Source: Polytrichum commune
Taxonomy: Eukaryota > Streptophyta > Polytrichopsida > Polytrichales > Polytrichaceae
NCBI GenBank assembly: GCA_950295325.1
Contig: OX485805.1
Coordinates: 28,261,501 to 28,325,500, forward strand
Reading direction: 5' to 3'
DNA: 64,000 nucleotides
Below, in pieces: positions 23,140-35,200 of this stretch (the first letter of the stretch is position 1; every line of letters begins with the position of its first letter). Below the pieces are notes generated by a model. It made no database searches. It was not told the DNA's origin and was given only the letters and a program-made list of their open reading frames with translations. The translations under genes were made by a program, and so were the position numbers.

Positions 23140-24230
23140 TGGACAACTCCAACTTGAAACCCTCTTTCAATCTTTTTAATGTTATTTCTCATATTATCTG
23201 CCATACCAACCGTTGCCTCAAATAACCTCGTCTTGGCCTGAGATTCTTGATTGGTGCACCACTTCTCTAATGTAATCTAAACCGACCCTTAGAGGTTCAT
23301 GTCGGCCCACATAGTACATCAATATGGCATGTCCGTGGTGGCCGACCAGCTGGCTATTTGATGACAAAGAGAGGACAATTTGAAATACGGTCCGGCAAGG
23401 GGGCCGGACAACTCCAACTTGAAACCTTCTTTCTTTCTTTTTGATGCTTCTTCCCATATTATTTGCCATACCAACTATTGCCTCAAATAACCTCGTCTTG
23501 GCTGTGATTCTCGACCTGTGATTCTCTACCGACATGTGCACCACTTCTTCAGCGTAGTCTAACCCGGCCCTTAGAGGTTCATGTCGGCCCATGTAACACA
23601 GTAGTATGGCCTATCAGGGGTGGCCGGCCAGTTGGGTATTTGATGACAAAGAGAGGACAATTTGAAATACGGTCCGGCGGGGGGCCATACAACTCCAACT
23701 TGAAACTTTTTTTTTTTGATGTTTCTTCCCATATTATATGCCATACCAACCATTGCCTCAAATAACCTCGTCTTGGCCTAGGATTCTTGACCGACTGGTG
23801 CACTTCTTCACCACCGTAGTCTAAACCGGCCTTTAAAGGTTCACGCATGTCGGCCCGTGTAACACAATAGTATGGTCTGTCAAGAGTGGCCGGGCGGCTA
23901 ACTGTTTGACGACAAAAAAAGGGACAATTTGAAATACGGGGGGGGAGGGGGGTGGTGGGATACAACCCCGACTTGAAACTCCCTTTCTTTCTTTTTGATG
24001 TTTCTTCCCATATTATCTACCATACCAACCGTTGCGTCAAATAACCTCATCTTGGCCTGAGATTCTTGACCGACCGATGCACTTCTTCTTCACCGTAGTC
24101 TAACCCCGGCCCTTAGAAGTTCATGTCTTCATGTCGGCCCGTGTAACACTACTGTATGGCCTGTCGGGGGTGGCCGGCTGTTTGATGACAAAGAGAGGAC
24201 AATTTGAAATATGGTCCGGCCGCGCGGGGG
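23140..24230. repeat. Tandem array, about four units of 267-282 bases
   Basis: GGACAATTTGAAAT recurs at about 23373, 23655, 23922 and 24197. Each unit has CATACCAACCATTGCCTCAA, TAACCTCGTCTTGGCC, TTCATGTCGGCCC, a GGTGGCCGG block and a polypyrimidine TTTCTTTCTTTTTGATG. Units differ by several small indels and by G-tract length after GGTCCGGC. The minus-strand frames across it are repeat artefacts. Confidence 0.88.
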
Positions 24231-24275
24231 GTGTTGAGCTTATGATGATGCGCTTTACCTTACCCTCCCTTCCCT

Positions 24276-24384
24276 TCATTTCATTTCATTTCATTTCCTT
24301 TCCGGCTCCACCAGGGAGCCTATAAGTCGCTTGTCCATCATGTTGGCTGCATATATCCATCCATCCATCCATCCATCCATCCTT
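24276..24384. repeat. Microsatellites (CATTT)n and (ATCC)n
   Basis: TCATTTCATTTCATTTC near 24277-24300 and seven ATCC repeats near 24356-24383. Simple repeats without apparent function. Confidence 0.8.
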
Positions 24385-24544
24385 GCCTGCGTGCTTTCTT
24401 TGTCTCCCTTGTAAGCAGGCAGGCCGCTTGTCCCCCTCCATTACGACCCCGTATCTTTGCCGATCTCCGGCCAGGCCTCGTGTAAGGGAATGCAAGCTGC
24501 ACCTCTCCACTCGCCCATGCCCTTGCCATCGCGGCCGACTCGGG

Positions 24545-24812
24545 ACTCGAGGGACATTTCTGGGCCTACCCCCACCCGCCCAAACCCTCAGTGTTTCCAA
24601 CTCCAACCACTTGCATGTTGACACCCTTCGGTCTTACTCTTCTACTTTAAAAAAACACAAAAAAAAAAAGAGGAGGAGGAAGGGGGGGGGGTGTATTGCA
24701 TAGATTCCTCTCAAACGATGGGGTAATTTCCCTCAAATCTTGAACTTCCACAGGTGTTTCTCAAACTCAATTGGTTCATCTATAACTAGGAGCCGGTTCT
24801 CCCCGTTCATTG
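24545..24812 (+). mobile_element. AACCGGTT-family MITE, diverged copy
   Basis: Recognised by AGTGTTTCCAACTCCAACC, TTGCATGTTGACACCCTTCG, a middle expanded by A and G tracts (24659-24691), TCTCAAACTCAATTGGTTCA and the right end GCCGGTTCTCCCCGTTCAT. The left terminus is eroded. Confidence 0.65.
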
Positions 24813-24876
24813 ATTGCAGCTCATGAGTTTGCTTTCCGTGCTCCCTCCTCTCTTTTTACATCAAGTATACATGAGC

Positions 24877-24878
<2 letters not shown>

Positions 24879-24926
<48 letters not shown>
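24879..24926. repeat. (GA)n microsatellite, about 24 repeats
   Basis: Uninterrupted GA dinucleotides directly after ATGAGCAT. Confidence 0.95.
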
Positions 24927-24928
<2 letters not shown>

Positions 24929-24929
24929 A

Positions 24930-26045
24930 TTGTATAGAAGTGTAACTCCCGTCTATTCAACATAAAAGCTTGACCTCCTTGTTGATGGTTTTTATCTTAA
25001 ATTAAGTTCAAGGTTTATAACCCCAGTTGAAGGGTTCAATATGCTAGAAATAAGATCTCTCCAGGCTCCACAATAGTTATCGATGTTTTTAGTCCCCTCG
25101 TGTGGTGGGTGTCTTGAACATTCACCTCTATTGTGTGGTTGTAGATCATGCCCCGGACATGTTGAGCATAGACTAGTGGCAACAAGTGGTGGCTATCGGT
25201 AGTTGCACATGAACGGTGTTTTGACAAGGCGACGTGCTTGACATATGCTTGACTTGTGACTTGATTGGGAGTTTAGTGCAACTGCAATGATGTATCTAAA
25301 ACAAAAACAAAAAAAATTGGAAAAAAAAATTACCTCTTTGAGTATGAAGTGAATTGTTGGCATCACATGCAATGTGAATACACAAGTATTGGGGCACTCT
25401 CACCGCATCTTCCTCTAGCAATTTTTAGAAGGATCAGAGGCATAATGATAACCATTGCATTCTACATGTCTTCTTTCACACTTGTCCATGTAGACTCAAA
25501 GAGACCAAAATGAAGAGGACACTCAATTTTGATATTTGAATATATATATGATCATATGTTTCCACATGACTATTGCCCTCAAATTGGTATCAATTTTTTC
25601 CCACTCACCTCCTCCTCCCCCCCCCCCACCCCACAAAATTATATAACAATTTGCACGTTGTGATAGATTTACAAAAAAATATTTATAATAATGGTGCATG
25701 ACAATTTTCCAATGACACATGTTAGTGGCCCAGGATACATATGCTTGTAGTGCTACCTTCCGATAGCTGGATTTGATTAGCAATACTCACCAATTACCCT
25801 CAAGTTTGATAACATCTCCCCACCACCACCAAACCAAGTACAAAACACAAAACATAAATACATTCACGACCACAACCCCCCCCCCCCCCCTTCCCAAGTT
25901 GAAAAAAACTTGTATTTGCAAGCAATTGACATATTGGTTTGTGGGAAACACTGGATTAAGTATAGTGGGTGAAAAACAACGGTGCTTCATGGTGCTCAAA
26001 GATTAATCTTGAGAGAGGCACACACACAGAATCATACACACAAAC
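24930..26045. other. Intergenic with C tracts, no gene
   Basis: Poly-C runs at 25617-25627 and 25876-25890 generate overlapping low-complexity frames on both strands (25523-26006), which are not genes. Nothing else recognised. Confidence 0.45.
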
Positions 26046-26049
26046 ACAC

Positions 26050-26440
26050 CTAAGGTATGTACATGGGTGTTGTTTGGTTCATTCTTCACGTTCTCCGACT
26101 TCTGATGATTAGATTTACACAACAAAACTCGTGTTGCATTAGCAAATCTATGAAGAAACATTTGTAAAAATAAACGGGATTGAACACCAGACTTCCCCTT
26201 ATCTAGTTACGGTGATCGGAAAGTGCATGTTTGTTGATTCTTTCATTGGGTACCAAAATCCTCCCAATTGTGTTTACTATTGAGTGTAAAGCAATTAATT
26301 ACATACAAACACATAGTTGAATTTCTTTTAACACGTGTCTTTACGACGTTTGCTCTTTGATCCGCACCGAACCGCATATCAATCAAATGTGAGGTCCGAT
26401 TAAGCAACCGAGCCACTTAAGACCCGTCTACAATGCTTCA
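26050..26440 (+). repeat. Dispersed repeat family A, copy 3
   Basis: Aligns by eye over about 390 bases with 16960-17370, ending in GAGCCACTTAAGACCCGTCT. See that entry for shared blocks. Confidence 0.65.
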
Positions 26441-26444
26441 AATG

Positions 26445-28690
26445 TGTGTGGTTGAAGGAGTACCTCAAAATAAAAGGAGTCATCATAAAGCCGGTCTTCG
26501 GTAGGTAGGGAATCACACTCCGACTGATGGGGCAAGCGGGGAGGGGGAGGACACTACGTACCCTTTAAGTAAAGTAAGCATGCTTGCCTCCTCCCTCTCT
26601 CCAACTTATACGACAACTAGTGAAGATAGTAGAGGGCGGGGGTGGGTCAAAATGTAAGGAACGTACCTTATATCTACCCTTAACTTAATTAGTATACGAT
26701 TGTCACGCATCATGCTCTATGGACGACACCACATGCAAAGGGCAAAGGCTACTTATGTGTGTGATAATGATTGGGATTGCATTGGTACCCACCTATCCAC
26801 ATCCGATACTAAGCTCGGGATGGGATGGGAACGGGAGGTTAAATTATTGTTGTTGTTGTAATGCACATATGTTGAAGATTGCACGGCCATAGTCATTGCA
26901 TTGACCACCATCATGACAATATGTGTGAAACTCGTGTTTCTTGGATTGGCCACATCTTTATTTCTTTCTTCTTCTCCTTTGTTGTTGTAATTTTGCTTTA
27001 GATGAACGTTGGGTGGAGAGCGTATCATTTGCAACGGGAGAAGGCCGTGGCTACACTACTTTGTCTAACTAGTGTGGAGTACCATTTGAAGTTACATGTT
27101 GTTATAACTTATCAACATTATCATTTTTTGTACCAACTAAGTTATATATTTTTTTCGGTGTGCATACTACCCACTTATATTATTTGGGTAAAAAAATGAT
27201 ACTTTGGGTGAAATGTTATAGCAATGCATAATTCCATATGATAACCCGCACTAATTACACAAAACAATGTAAATGGGTTGTGGGTTGTGGGTTGTTCTTT
27301 ACCCACATAATGTAGTCTAGGAGTTGAGTTACGTTATGGAACTCACCACTTGTCAAGAGGGAGTTACAAAATACCCTTCACATTGTTCATGGGATGTTAT
27401 ATCACTTAATGTTTATAATTGTTGTATGCGACAATAGGACTATGGTAATTAACGTCACTTTCTATTTGGAAAATTGCAATGCCACATATTTTTAACTACA
27501 CGTAGAATGTTTTTGTCAACAAGAAAAAAATGAAAAGGTCGTTTGGACATTAGAGCTATCCATTAATACAAGAAATCAAGGTACGAACACGGGCAGTTGG
27601 AGGAGACACAGGGTGAAGCAGTGACAAAGGTGTGGTTGGCCCCCCCTCAACTCTAGGCTTGGGCAAAAACTACACTAATTATCCCATTCAATGAAGAGGC
27701 GGCGGCCGGGGGGGGGGGGTAATAGTGCATGTGGAAAATGAGTGAAGGTGAATATTGAATTTCTTTACGCTATGAAATTAGTGCCACCAAAAGATCTAGG
27801 GTTTTGGGAGCCTACTGGAGTGGTACAGTGCCGGAAACTTCCAATGCAAGCTCTTTTCAATTTCTTCTTGTTAGGGAGATGCCTCAAGAGTGAGTAGCGT
27901 CGACTAAAAAGGTGAAGAAGCCTCTTTGAGCCCACCAAAACAATTATGCACTTTACAAACACCTTAGAGTGCACACTCATTTTTTTGAAATGTATGGTAT
28001 ATGAGCACGTATTCATAAACTTAGTATCACTCAGTAAAAAACCCAGCCCTCACTAATGTTGAGATTTGGCAAAGTAGTGAGTGTCTGAGGAATTAGTCCC
28101 ACATGCACTAAATGGGATAATTAGTGTGGTTCGAGGCCGTCACTCTACTCAAAAACATGTTTCATCCCTTACCTTCTCTTTTCACATGGATGCAAAAAAA
28201 ATTTACTTAGTAAAACTTGCAACCTCAGTAAAAAATGTTGTAACATTGCATAACTCCCAATATTGTTCTCCCTCTATATTAACACGCATTTGGTCACGCA
28301 AGAAAGTGTCATACTATCCAAATGTCCTATTCTTGATTATACGACATTATGGCCTCAAATGTCGTACTCTTGAGATTTTTCAAGAAAATGACCTATTTTA
28401 ATGTAAAATGTCAGTTTGGATACATAATGAAGATACATAAGTATGAAAAAATTACATGTATTGAATAACTATGTTCACAACATTCCCCATGATTCCTTTG
28501 CATATTCCAAAATACGAATCGCATAAAAATCTTGAAATACATATGAGTCCCACCACTCACGTACATTGATTGCCTCTATCGTATGACAAACCAGGCTTTA
28601 AAATGTCGTATCACGAGTGTCACAGTCATGGTATGGCGGTCCATTGACACTATAAAGTTTGGTCAATGTGTTGTATAAATGAGTGTCATG
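26445..28690. other. Intergenic, only fragments of old elements
   Basis: No gene recognised. Near 27205-27255 a short piece (GTTATAGCAATGCATAATTCC, AACCCGCACTAATTAC) matches the inverted terminus of the family seen at 37262-37492 and 62841-63438. A G12 tract lies at 27708-27719. The frames at 27765-28016 and 28081-28401 have no recognisable homology. Confidence 0.4.
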
Positions 28691-28704
28691 ATATACGGAG
28701 GTTA

Positions 28705-29262
28705 TACTGTAGCAATGTCTTGGGAGATTTTTGAGCATAACCAGTCAAAATCCCAATGATTCCAAGTCCAACCGGTTACGTATTAGGTAATCGTTTTATT
28801 GGAAAGGTTATCGGTGCAGAATCGGTTCTGCACTGATGACCGGTTCCAATAAAACGATTACCGGACGTAACCGGTTGGCCGCTTTGTTGAGCCGCGCAGG
28901 TGACCTAAACAGTGGGTCACCTGTCGTCTTCTTCAACGATGTCGTCTTCCTCCAGCATTTGAGATTTGGGCGCCGATGTATATCCGATTTAGATGATCAT
29001 AACCGGCTGGGATGTCGAGGTTATCGTCTGCAAACCTGTGTGCTCAGAGCCAATCGTGTAGTGCCACCTCGGCGAAACAAAGCGGCCAACCGGTTACGGT
29101 GTTGTGATCTTTCAATTTTCTTCAGTAATTTGAAGTATATTTCATAAATTCCTCTAAAATGATGGGCAATTCTTCATGAAGTCTTGAACTTCAATCGGTT
29201 ATATGTCAAACTCAACCGGTTCATTTGTAACTAGCGGTCAGTCCTCCCCATCCATTGATGTA
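28705..29262 (+). mobile_element. AACCGGTT-family MITE interrupted by a palindromic module
   Basis: The left part (GGGAGATTTTTGAGCATAACC, TCCAAGTCCAACCGGTTACG) and the right part (TGTTGTGATCTTTC, AACTTCAATCGGTTATATG, CTCAACCGGTTCATTTG, CCTCCCCATCCATTGATG) together match one element. They are separated by the 28786-29098 module. CCGGTTACG is present on both sides of the module. It could be a 9-base duplication, or it could be part of the module, since the other module copy at 46814-47076 also ends with it. Confidence 0.7.
28786..29098 (+). mobile_element. Bipartite palindromic module, copy 1
   Basis: Two adjacent foldbacks. The first, 28786-28862, has near-perfect arms GGTAATCGTTTTATTGGAA and TTCCAATAAAACGATTACC around an inner GGTGCAGAA / TTCTGCACT pair. 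The second, 28866-29098, has 23-base exact inverted ends (CGTAACCGGTTGGCCGCTTT... with its complement) around about 187 bases that include GGTGACCTAAACAGTGGGTC. An inverted, shorter copy lies at 46814-47076. A frame through it (28836-29147) is shared by the other copy, but there is no recognisable domain. Confidence 0.75.
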
Positions 29263-29279
29263 GTGAGATGACACACTAA

Positions 29280-30001
29280 AGGCCACCTCACACACGAGCC
29301 AAGAGCCGTGACCATGAAATTGTGAGAGCCCAAAAGAAAGTGCCCCGAGGTCGTCCCAAGACACCTCCAAAATCATGTATTGTTGCCACGGATCCTCAAG
29401 TGTAGTGTGAAGCCATATGTGACTGGGCCCTCAACCAAATGCTATTTCAATGAATATCTATTCATGCAGGTCCTCACACATGATAAAATAGAATAAATCA
29501 ATGGTTGTGAGCATTCGGAGTGCCATGGTCTCCCGGTTTTGCGTTAGACCTACCTCCAAGAAGTGGTTTTTGAAAATAGTCCAAGTGACCATGAAACATG
29601 ATCCATTCGATGTTAGGTAGGATCCATGTAGACTTTTACATCCTTCTTGCATTCACATACTCGGTTGGTCCCTCAAGCGTGGTGTGAAGCGAACTTGGAC
29701 CAACTCCGCCTTTTCCACCAATGAGAGTGCTTGAAGTGTGATGGTCACATGCTCTCATTCTCATGTGTGGCCTACCTCCAAGAGGTGGTTTTTGAAAATA
29801 ATCCAAGTGATCATGAAACATGATTCATTCAATGCCATGTAGAAGTCCACATAGACTTTAACATCCATCTTGCATTCACATACTCCGTTGGCCCCTCCAA
29901 CGTAGTGAGAAGCAAACTTGGACCGCCTCCGCCTTTACCACCAATGAGAGTGCTTGAAGTGTAGCGGTCACGGGCTCTCAGCCTCATGTGTGAAGTGGCC
30001 C
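29280..30001 (+). mobile_element. Tourist/PIF-Harbinger-like MITE with internal duplication
   Basis: The left end GGCCACCTCACACACGAG and right end CTCATGTGTGAAGTGGCCC are flanked by TAA (29277-29279 and 30002-30004). The interior follows 43628-44138 (GAGAGCCCAAAAGAAAGTG, TTGTGAGCATTCGGAGTG, GGTTTTTGAAAATAGTCC, CTTGGACC...CCGCC). The section from CCTACCTCCAAGA through CACCAATGAGAGTGCTTGAA is present twice (about 29545-29720 and 29768-29960), making this copy longer than the 511-base form. TWA duplications with GGSCC ends are the PIF-Harbinger signature. Confidence 0.8.
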
Positions 30002-30908
30002 TAAATACCATAAGGAGAGCAGTAGCAACAGCCCCAACAACAACACAACGGTGGTCCCTCGAGCGTAGTGGGAAGCGAACTTGGACCGGCTCTGCCTTTT
30101 CCACCAATGAGAGTGCTCGAAGTGTAGTGGTCCCGGGCTCTCAGCCTCAGGTGTGAAGTGGCCCTAAATACCATAAGGAGAGCAGTAGCAACAGCCACAA
30201 CAACAAAACAACGGTGGTCCCTCAAGTGTAGTGGGAAGCAAACTTGGACTGGCTCTACCTTTACCACCAATACCACAACAACAAAACAATGGTGGCCCCT
30301 CAAACATGGTGGGAAGCGAACTTAGACCGGCTCCGCCTTTCCACTAATGAGAGTGCTTGAAGTGTAGCAGTCACGGGCTCTCAGTCTCATGTGTGAAGTG
30401 GCCCTAAATACCATAAGGAGAGCAGTAGCAACAACCACAACAACAACACAACGGTGGTCCCTCAAGCATAGTGGGAAGCGTACTTGGACCCGGCTCCGCC
30501 TTTTCCACCAATGAGAGTGCTTGAAGTGTAGCGGTCACGGGCTCTCAGCCTCATGTGTGAAGTGGCCCTAAATACCATAAGGAGAGCAGTAGCAACAACC
30601 ACAACAACAAAAGAACGGTGGTCCCTCAAGCGTAGTGGAAAGCGAACTTGGACCGGCTCCGCCTTTTCCACCAATGAGAGTGCTTGAAGTGTAGCGGTCA
30701 CGGGCTCTCAGCCTCATGTGTGAAGTGGCCCTAAATACCATAAGGAGAGCAGTAGCAACAGCCACAACAACAAAAGAATGGTGGTCCCTCAAGCGTAGTG
30801 GAAAGCGAACTTGGACCGGCTCCGCCTTTTCCACCAATGAGAGTGCTTGAAGTGTAGTGGTCACGGGCTCTCAGCCACATGTGTGAAGTGGCCCTAAATA
30901 CCATAAGG
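30002..30908. repeat. Tandem array of 163-base units made of MITE end plus flank
   Basis: CCCTAAATACCATAAGGAGA starts at about 29999, 30162, 30402, 30566, 30729 and 30892. Spacings are 163, 240, 164, 163 and 163 bases, the 240-base step containing a partial extra copy. Each unit joins about 50 bases of flank (AGCAGTAGCAACA...CAACAACA) to the last 110-115 bases of the MITE (GTGGTCCCTCAAGCGTAGTG to CTCATGTGTGAAGTGGCCC). The minus-strand frames at 29829-30864 are artefacts of this repeat. Confidence 0.92.
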
Positions 30909-30918
30909 AGACCAGTAA

Positions 30919-31313
30919 GAGCATCCTCAGTCGGTCTAGGTAAAGCTCACTGCAAACCAAGACCTATCTTGCTTAAAATTGCTCAAAATTTAGAGGGAGT
31001 GCACCAAATCTTGCTTAAAAATGGACAGATCCTCCCACACTCCCTCTAAATGTCAAAAATTTGGAGGGAGTGTGGGAGGATCTTTCCATTTTTAAGCAAG
31101 ATTTGGTGCACTCCCTCTAAATTTTGAAAATGTGGTGTTTTCAATGAGGGATTTCACCTATGTCAAATTTTTACGATTCTTTTTTCTTGAGAAATATCTC
31201 ACGTTTATTTAGGTGTGCTTCTAATGATGGTAATTTCAGTTTCTAATTTTAGGTCAGTCAAAAGATAGGTTTTGGTTTGCAGTGAGCTTTACCTAGACCG
31301 ACTGAGGATGCTC
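30919..31313 (+). mobile_element. MITE with 43-base terminal inverted repeats, 395 bases
   Basis: Ends GAGCATCCTCAGTCGGTCTA (left) and its exact complement at the right. The inverted match extends 41-43 bases to CTGCAAACCAA. TAA flanks both sides (30916-30918 and 31314-31316), fitting PIF-Harbinger. A second, nested inverted repeat (about 30997-31048 against 31075-31127; AATCTTGCTTAAAAATGGA, TCCTCCCACACTCCCTC) makes the left half a long hairpin. No coding. Confidence 0.88.
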
Positions 31314-31316
31314 TAA

Positions 31317-32111
31317 CAACAACAACAACAACAACGGACGCATATCCCAAAGACATGCGATGAGGCTGCCTGCCGAAGTTGGTATCGGGGGTTTTCCCTG
31401 TTTTGGAAGAATGGCTGCCCAGGCTTCGAAGTGGCAACTAGCAGCAGCCGGCCCGCAATTTGGCAGTAATTAATAATCTCATGGGCAGTGGGCACCTCGT
31501 ATTCAAACTTAAGTATCATTTTATTTGATACCAAGTGTTTGGATTCAGGTTCGTGGAGGGGATATTGGATCATGGGGAATGGCCCGGTCACTAAGTATAG
31601 GTTATAGAGAGAGAGAGGGGAGGGGGGGGCTCATAGAGCACACTAAATTAAGCCACAAAGGAAGATCAAGGGGGCCCTCTCATTGGTGGAGAGAAATGCC
31701 CAATTGTAAGGCTTGGCGGCCTCTTTAATTCCCCAACATCATAATTATAACATCATATATTATGGTATTATGATTCTCCCAGTCTTTTTAGTATAAATGA
31801 TGGAATATTGAATTCTCTCATAATAACCTTATCAGCAAGGAGTCATGGAATCTGTACTTATTATGTATAATGCCGACTCCCTACTTATAAGCTGCAGAAG
31901 ACCCCTGCACCGGTTGAGCCTTGAAGGTGGTTAATATTTATTATTAGTACTTGGACCCCACGGTGTTAGGGCTAGACACCCACTTCTTTCTTTCAGCTGG
32001 GGCTTATCAACAATACCCAGGGTGAAAACGCAGTCAATTATATCATGGCTTGAAAATCTTTCCGTTTTGAGACGATGTAGTCCTATAATTAGAATTGGTG
32101 ATCTTGACATA
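31317..32111. other. Intergenic, nothing recognised
   Basis: Begins with a short (CAA)n run, then unrecognised AT-rich sequence with a GA-rich tract near 31607-31630. No gene called. Confidence 0.4.
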
Positions 32112-32260
32112 GTCCACCCACATTTACCAGTGTGGTCACCAGTGAACGGTTTCTACCAGTCTTGTTTACATCCAGTGATTCTCATTGACGAAATTGGAGC
32201 TAAAAACGACCCCTGCTGGTAGGCGTCGTTCGCTAGAGACACACACTAGTAAGTGTGGGT
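32112..32260 (+). mobile_element. Foldback MITE family B, copy 2
   Basis: Same order of blocks as 22172-22320: CCACCCACATTTACCAGTGTG, GTGAACGGTTTCTACCAG, CCCCTGCTGGTAGGCGTCGTTCG, AGTAAGTGTGGGT. Arms pair over about 45 bases. No target duplication was recognised. Confidence 0.65.
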
Positions 32261-35200
32261 CGGTTATTAAGCATGATCCCATGGGGATCAAGGTTTCACT
32301 AGACCTCCTTTACATGGGTAATATTGTTGGGGATCTAGCACCCCACTCCCTCTTTTCTAAGGAAAGAAGAAGTCAAATGGCGTAGAGAATGTTTGCCCTA
32401 AATCATTCCTTGTCGGCTTCACTAACTTGACCCTTGATTGTCTTAGGCATAAATTTTTATATATATATTTATTGTTATTTGAAACATGAATTCATGAAAC
32501 CAAAATGAGGGGGGACAAGTTGTTCCTTGGTTCATACCATGGGAGGGAAATTTGTATATTAGGTCATCATCTTCTATTGCAATTCACTACAATTTGCATC
32601 TCCTCGCATTTGGTGCTTGATTCAACCTCTTGGTTTGCATGTTCTTTGGGCATTGGAGTTGCTTGAGCTCCAAGATTGCTTGATACATTTGGGATCGCTT
32701 GCCACATATGGATAGTATGACTTTTGACATTGTGTAGCTATGGGGGACAAGGAGCACCAATTAATCAGGGACCACAAGGTTGCAAAGGGTTTTAATGTAA
32801 TGTCAAAGGCAATAGAGGTGAAGAGGAAGACCGCCAAACACATATTCGGTAGGGGAAAGCCACAACCGCAAAAGTCAAGCACACATGCCAATGTGAAAAC
32901 CCTTATGGTTTGTATGTGGTTCCATGTCTATGCCTTTGGCCAATGGATTTTGAACTGGAAGTGCGTGTAGTGGGCAATCTTTATCATTCAACACTTGCTC
33001 ACATATGAGTCTGCCCAATTCTCCTCTCCCAACCATGCCCTTTGTAGAGTTTGAGCATTTTGTGTGCCAAAGCTTCCCCACACCTTGTTGTTGGGGTTAG
33101 CAATTGATTGACCAAGGTCATCATTTCGAGCTTTGAATTTGTGGGGGGCATGTCTAGCACCCATGGTAGGTGTTATGAACACAAATTCCATAGTGACCTC
33201 CCCTAGCATGTGGGGCCATCAAAATTTGCATATCATGTTGAATCTTTTCAAAAGAGATATTGTGTGATGATGAGCTCTATGTTGCCACATGCATTGCGTA
33301 CACAACCTCCAGTCCATGGTATTTTAGTCCCCAAGTGTGGTTGTAGTTGCATGCAATCCATTAGGTTGGGTGTCAATTGCCTCTTGTTAAGTGTGGGTCC
33401 AATAGAGGATGCCACCAAGAAACCCTAGACAAAGGGTGGGCTTGAGGACATGCAAAAACAAAATGTGTATCCTTAGGAATCCACCATGCAACACTTTCTT
33501 CAATCTTCATCTCATGATTGGTCACTACTTTCGATAAGGTAGTGTGTTAGGGAATCTCAACACTAAAGTCCCTAGGTGCACGGGTGCATGTACCTTACGT
33601 ACAATGTTTCGACCCTTTTTTCTAGCTCTTTTCTCTTTTGTATGTGGAAAGAGTCGAAGGAATTCATTAATCAAAAGAGTAACAACCACTATTTAATCCC
33701 TAAAGGTCTAATGGGCTCAATGTACGGCATGTGCACAAGATATTTACAAGTCCTACCAAGTTGAAAATCATTATTTCGGAATTTAAGGAATATTGATGTC
33801 TTTTGTGAAGGAGAAAATAAATGAATAAACACCGACATATGTGATATTGATGATCAATACATCAAGTATACAATTACATCAATGGCATCTATGTCGTGTT
33901 TTAAATTCTATTTTATTAATTGCATACATGTTGTCATCCTATTTTTCAAATGCACTTAAAGAACACGATGATATCATTTTATTTTATTTTTTGGTTACCT
34001 AAATTGGACATATGTAGCTCATTCACATGTTTTGATGCATGTTGACATTTGAATAGGGTGCTCCTCAACAATTATTGAATGCTTAAGGGTTAAGCATTTG
34101 CCCGTGGAAGAGAACCTTACAAGGCATTAGCAAAAGAAGGGGTCAACTTCCATTGAATTTGAGAGAAGTTGTTCCAAACAAAGCACCTTGCCAACAATGA
34201 TTTATGACAAACTCATGTCATAAGAAAGATTGAACTTTATGCATCCCTAAGTTCAACATACTTCACGATTTGGCTCCTTTGAACCACTCCAAGCTCTCTT
34301 GACAAACATATTCTACAATACTGGCTATTATGCATGACATAATTGCGTTAAGGTATGTAGACCTTACATGGGTACTCTTCTTAATCAAACACCTATATAC
34401 GAACTTGGGTGATTCAACCACAAACATATAAGAGTCCTAGTTTTTTTTTTTTTTTTTTTTTTTTGGCTTCATGAATTCCCTTATATGCATGCCCCAAATT
34501 CTAAATTGCACATTACCTAGAGTTATTTCATACTATACATTGTTGCACATAACCATACTTTCACTTCACTTCCCCTGTGTAACAAGTTGTGTGATATATA
34601 GCTTCATGGACACGTGACAAAGGACTTTGATGCTTGTTAAGGGCTTGGCACCTAGACAATACAATGTTAACTTGAAACCTAGGGTACATAGCTAAGGGTA
34701 CAAGCTTAAGGGTTAAGGGTGTTGGTGTCAAATACACCACATATAACGGTGTGACCAAACCATGAGAGACAATAACAGGAACGAGTAAAAGTGACAAGTA
34801 GACTTATGCCCCCTTCCCACTTGACTTTAGTTAAGACCCAAAGTATTTCCTAAAAACCGGGTAAAGCTCCCTCGGTTATAGCGGAGGCATCCGACTATCC
34901 CAATGCACCTACAAGAACTTGCTCCGGAGATTTTCAAGTAGGTTTTAGTTAAGTAGCTTTCACACATGTTCATAGTTTTATCTACCAAGCAATGAATGTT
35001 GGGTAGTTTTTGTCCCATCCCCAAATGCCTTTTACTACTCACCTATCTTACCATCGGTTTTTGTTAATGAAGCTCCTCGTGCCCTCATAGCTAAGACTAA
35101 AAAGCAACCAATCACAAGGGTGGGAGGCGACACTTTTAAAGTTCCTATATTCTTGCCTTATGTTTAGGTACCGATGGGAGGGTCGGTGGTTGAGGCTTAA

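Noticed and set aside
24286-24703. Overlapping frames of about 110 residues on both strands
   Set aside because: They span (ATCC)n, A and G tracts and part of an AACCGGTT element; low complexity.
28836-29147. Frame shared with 46759-46986 as a conserved small protein
   Set aside because: Similarity follows from near-identical DNA of a recently duplicated palindromic module; no evidence for selection on the protein.
29829-30864. Repeated minus frames with VEKAEPVQVRFPL
   Set aside because: Shadows of the 163-base MITE-derived array.
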